Origin: a bacterium
Lineage (GTDB): Bacteria > AUK180
Direction: 5' to 3'
NCBI GenBank assembly: GCA_021162505.1
Contig: JAGGYO010000061.1
Coordinates: 1 to 8,432 of the forward strand
DNA: 8,432 nt
In this document: piece by piece, positions 6,462 through 8,432 of the stretch
Position numbering within the stretch: the stretch's first letter is position 1
How the letters are laid out: each line of letters begins with the position of its first letter
Translations under genes and position numbers: made by a program
The notes under the pieces: generated by a model
Database searches by the model: none
What the model was told of the DNA's origin: nothing
The model's input: the letters and a program-made list of their open reading frames with translations, nothing else

Positions 6462-8432
6462 TCTTAAAAAATTCTATTCAAAGATCTATGGTATTGATGA
6501 GGAAACACTTGCCACCGCCTCGAAATACAAGGCAATATTCCGCTGGGCATTGGTTAGTTTTACATTCGCTCAAAATGCAATAGATACTATGTTCTTAAAG
6601 GAACTTGGTCCTAAATTCCTGCCGATTTCCTACTTTTTGACGCCCGTATTTATTATTATTCTTTCATCCATTTATTCCGCAGTATCTTCAAGGTTGAACA
6701 AGAGAAAATTCTTAGGGATATTTTTTGTCTTCTCCTCATTATTATATATTGTTTTAAGGTATGTTTCGGGTGGTAGAATTTCGAATATAATAGCATATAT
6801 TTTCATTGAAACATATATAACATTTTTTCTCATTATTTTTTATACGAGTATCAATGAAGGTATGAGCTCGCGGGCTAGAAAAAAAGCAATCCCCTTTATT
6901 CTTGCCGGTGGCGCCGGCGCGGCGGGTACAACTGCTTTTGCAATAGTTATATTTACCAAATACATTTTTGTAAATATTCATGATTATCTTTTATTGGCGG
7001 CATTATTTAATATAATTGCCATGTATTATTTATTTGAATTAAAATCAGGTAAATTGAAATTACTTCTCTCCAATGCTCGTTTTTTTAGTTTCAACTCAAA
7101 ACAGGTCAAGAAAGATTTGAGAGATATATCAACGGTCAAATCTCCATATATACGCAAACTAATAATTATGATGTTCTTCTCTTTTGTTTTAGCCGTTTTG
7201 GTTGATTATCAATTTAAAATAAAAATGGCTGAAAATTATATTACGGAAAGAGATCTTTCTCTATTTTTCGGACTTTTTCGCGGCGTTTCTCATTATTTAC
7301 TATTTCTTTTCCAAAACTTTCTCTTTGCACGCCTTATCCCTTATATTGGAACAGTGAATATTTTTTCTATTTATCCGGGGATCATGCTGATAAACAGTAT
7401 TCTTTTACTGTTTTCCGGCGGCTTCTATGCTTCAATTTTTACAAAATTGTTTCAAGAAGTATTTAAAAAAATGTTTGAAGATCCTGCCATACAATTTGCC
7501 TATAATCCAATACCCATATTCAGAAAAGGTCATATTATTTCATTCATTGAGGGCACCTTGAAGTACTTTGCTCTATTTCTTGTGGGAGCTATATTATTAT
7601 ACACAAAAAAATATCCCATATTATATGTTTTTATTTTGATAGCAATTCTATCCCTACTATATTTCATACTGTCGTTTTCACTTCGTTCCGGTTATTTTAA
7701 AGCATTTTTAAAAAAGTTGAAAACAGAAAAAGATGTAATAGACAATAAATTCGATTTTTCATCTTCCTATAATTTTAAAGATTATCCTAATATTACCGAT
7801 ATTCAAAACGAGTATTTTATTTACTCCGTTATTCGTTCAGGTAGGAAAATAGAGACGGAACAATTAAAACAGTTGATAAAAAAGTACGAAAAAAATTATT
7901 CAGCAGCTTTGATTGAATATCTACATAAACATTACAATAGTAAGTATATATTTGACATTACGGAGAATTGCTCCACTGAATTTAAAAAAGAGCTTTTATT
8001 TAAATTTGTCAGAGAAAAACAATTAAAAAGATCAATGAAAAAATATTTCAAAGAAGTTTTTAATGATATTCAAAATATACCTTTTAATTTCGGGAAAGAG
8101 ACCTATTATATTTTTTCTCCTAAACAAACCATAACCCCAAGCTATGAAAAATTAGTAAAAACTTTATTAGAAAAGCCGTATACTGTTAAAAAGGTCATTG
8201 AACATCTGAATAAAATAGAATTTAAAAAATCTAATATCTCTACATTTATTCTGTTGCTGAACGCATATAATTTTAATGATCTATACCACTTTCTCTACGA
8301 ACACTTTGACCAATTGGACATCAACTCTCAATATGATATTATTATATATGGGGTAAAAAATAATTTGATTAAAAAAGGGGAGATAAAGTCTCTTGATCCG
8401 TCGAGATTAATAAGAAACGCATATCTTAATAT
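6451..8432 (+). CDS. NTT-like (ATP/ADP translocase-related) MFS membrane protein with C-terminal helical domain, 3' end outside window
   Basis: This open frame runs 660 codons to the right edge without a stop. The ATG at 6451 overlaps the end of ribF by 11 bases. Residues 28-425 contain about 11-12 hydrophobic segments (about 28-48, 57-79, 87-106, 111-133, 146-168, 177-197, 236-252, 270-296, 303-328, 366-386, 388-407). Their order and the VDYQFKIKMAENY (251-263), LSLFFGLFRGVSHYLLFLFQ (269-288) and NPIPIFRKG (352-360) stretches resemble the nucleotide-transporter (NTT) branch of the major facilitator superfamily. A cluster AGGAGAAGT (152-160) forms a small-residue face in segment 5. After about residue 425 the protein is soluble, charged and helical, possibly HEAT-like, as in fusions known in some free-living bacteria. 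Substrate is not predictable: NTT-like proteins outside intracellular parasites are not proven to carry ATP. The family call is moderately sure. Confidence 0.8.
   Translation, partial: MRINLKKFYSKIYGIDEETLATASKYKAIFRWALVSFTFAQNAIDTMFLKELGPKFLPISYFLTPVFIIILSSIYSAVSSRLNKRKFLGIFFVFSSLLYIVLRYVSGGRISNIIAYIFIETYITFFLIIFYTSINEGMSSRARKKAIPFILAGGAGAAGTTAFAIVIFTKYIFVNIHDYLLLAALFNIIAMYYLFELKSGKLKLLLSNARFFSFNSKQVKKDLRDISTVKSPYIRKLIIMMFFSFVLAVLVDYQFKIKMAENYITERDLSLFFGLFRGVSHYLLFLFQNFLFARLIPYIGTVNIFSIYPGIMLINSILLLFSGGFYASIFTKLFQEVFKKMFEDPAIQFAYNPIPIFRKGHIISFIEGTLKYFALFLVGAILLYTKKYPILYVFILIAILSLLYFILSFSLRSGYFKAFLKKLKTEKDVIDNKFDFSSSYNFKDYPNITDIQNEYFIYSVIRSGRKIETEQLKQLIKKYEKNYSAALIEYLHKHYNSKYIFDITENCSTEFKKELLFKFVREKQLKRSMKKYFKEVFNDIQNIPFNFGKETYYIFSPKQTITPSYEKLVKTLLEKPYTVKKVIEHLNKIEFKKSNISTFILLLNAYNFNDLYHFLYEHFDQLDINSQYDIIIYGVKNNLIKKGEIKSLDPSRLIRNAYLN
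6904..6918 (+). repeat. Short inverted repeat in a local G+C-rich patch
   Basis: GCCGG (6904-6908) and CCGGC (6914-6918) can pair around a 5-base loop. They lie in an unusually G+C-rich patch (6902-6926) inside the transporter gene. The patch encodes the small-residue run AGGAGAAGT, which is enough to explain the base composition, so a regulatory role is not claimed. Confidence 0.25.

Noticed and set aside
6754..6981. A 75-codon - strand ORF opposite the transporter gene
   Set aside because: The + strand encodes well-formed membrane helices here; the reverse reading shows no domain and no ribosome binding context.

Overview
The window is AT-rich (roughly one third G+C by eye), gene-dense bacterial DNA with every supported gene on the + strand. 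A lipobox-bearing lipoprotein of the CsgG family and a cluster of surface-glycan type glycosyltransferases indicate a cell with an outer membrane. An environmental lineage of the FCB or candidate-phylum kind would fit the style, but nothing here fixes the taxon. No tRNA, rRNA, CRISPR array, insertion sequence or intrinsic terminator was found, and no stretch over 100 bases lacks a coding call.

Region 1 (1-2544) is the tail of a glycan-assembly operon: a GT4 glycosyltransferase cut by the left edge, a GT2 rhamnosyltransferase-like enzyme, and a second GT4 enzyme that starts at GTG. Both junctions overlap by 8 bases, so the three are probably translationally coupled. They likely add successive sugars to a lipid-linked O-antigen, capsule or exopolysaccharide unit.

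Region 2 (2536-4361) begins with a promoter candidate (TTGAAA, 17-base gap, TAGAAT) sitting on the end of the last transferase. It precedes a CsgG-family lipoprotein with a C-terminal TPR-like segment. Twelve bases later is an unrecognised all-helical protein whose C-terminal half has the spacing of a polyprenyl synthetase without the catalytic aspartates.

Region 3 (4376-8432) is a tightly packed series: a 24-codon small ORF with a strong ribosome binding site, a Nudix hydrolase, an exported protein of unknown function that appears to start at a rare ATT codon, the bifunctional riboflavin kinase/FMN adenylyltransferase RibF, and a large membrane protein resembling the NTT (ATP/ADP translocase-like) branch of the MFS, cut by the right edge. 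From the Nudix gene on, successive genes overlap by 13, 4 and 11 bases. Nudix, RibF and an NTT-like carrier share a nucleotide or flavin-nucleotide theme, but a joint pathway is only inference.

The points most worth a second look are the ATT start that restores a signal peptide, the small ORF and triple stop before the Nudix gene, the possible non-catalytic prenyl-synthase-like protein, and the ribF/NTT-like transporter pairing.
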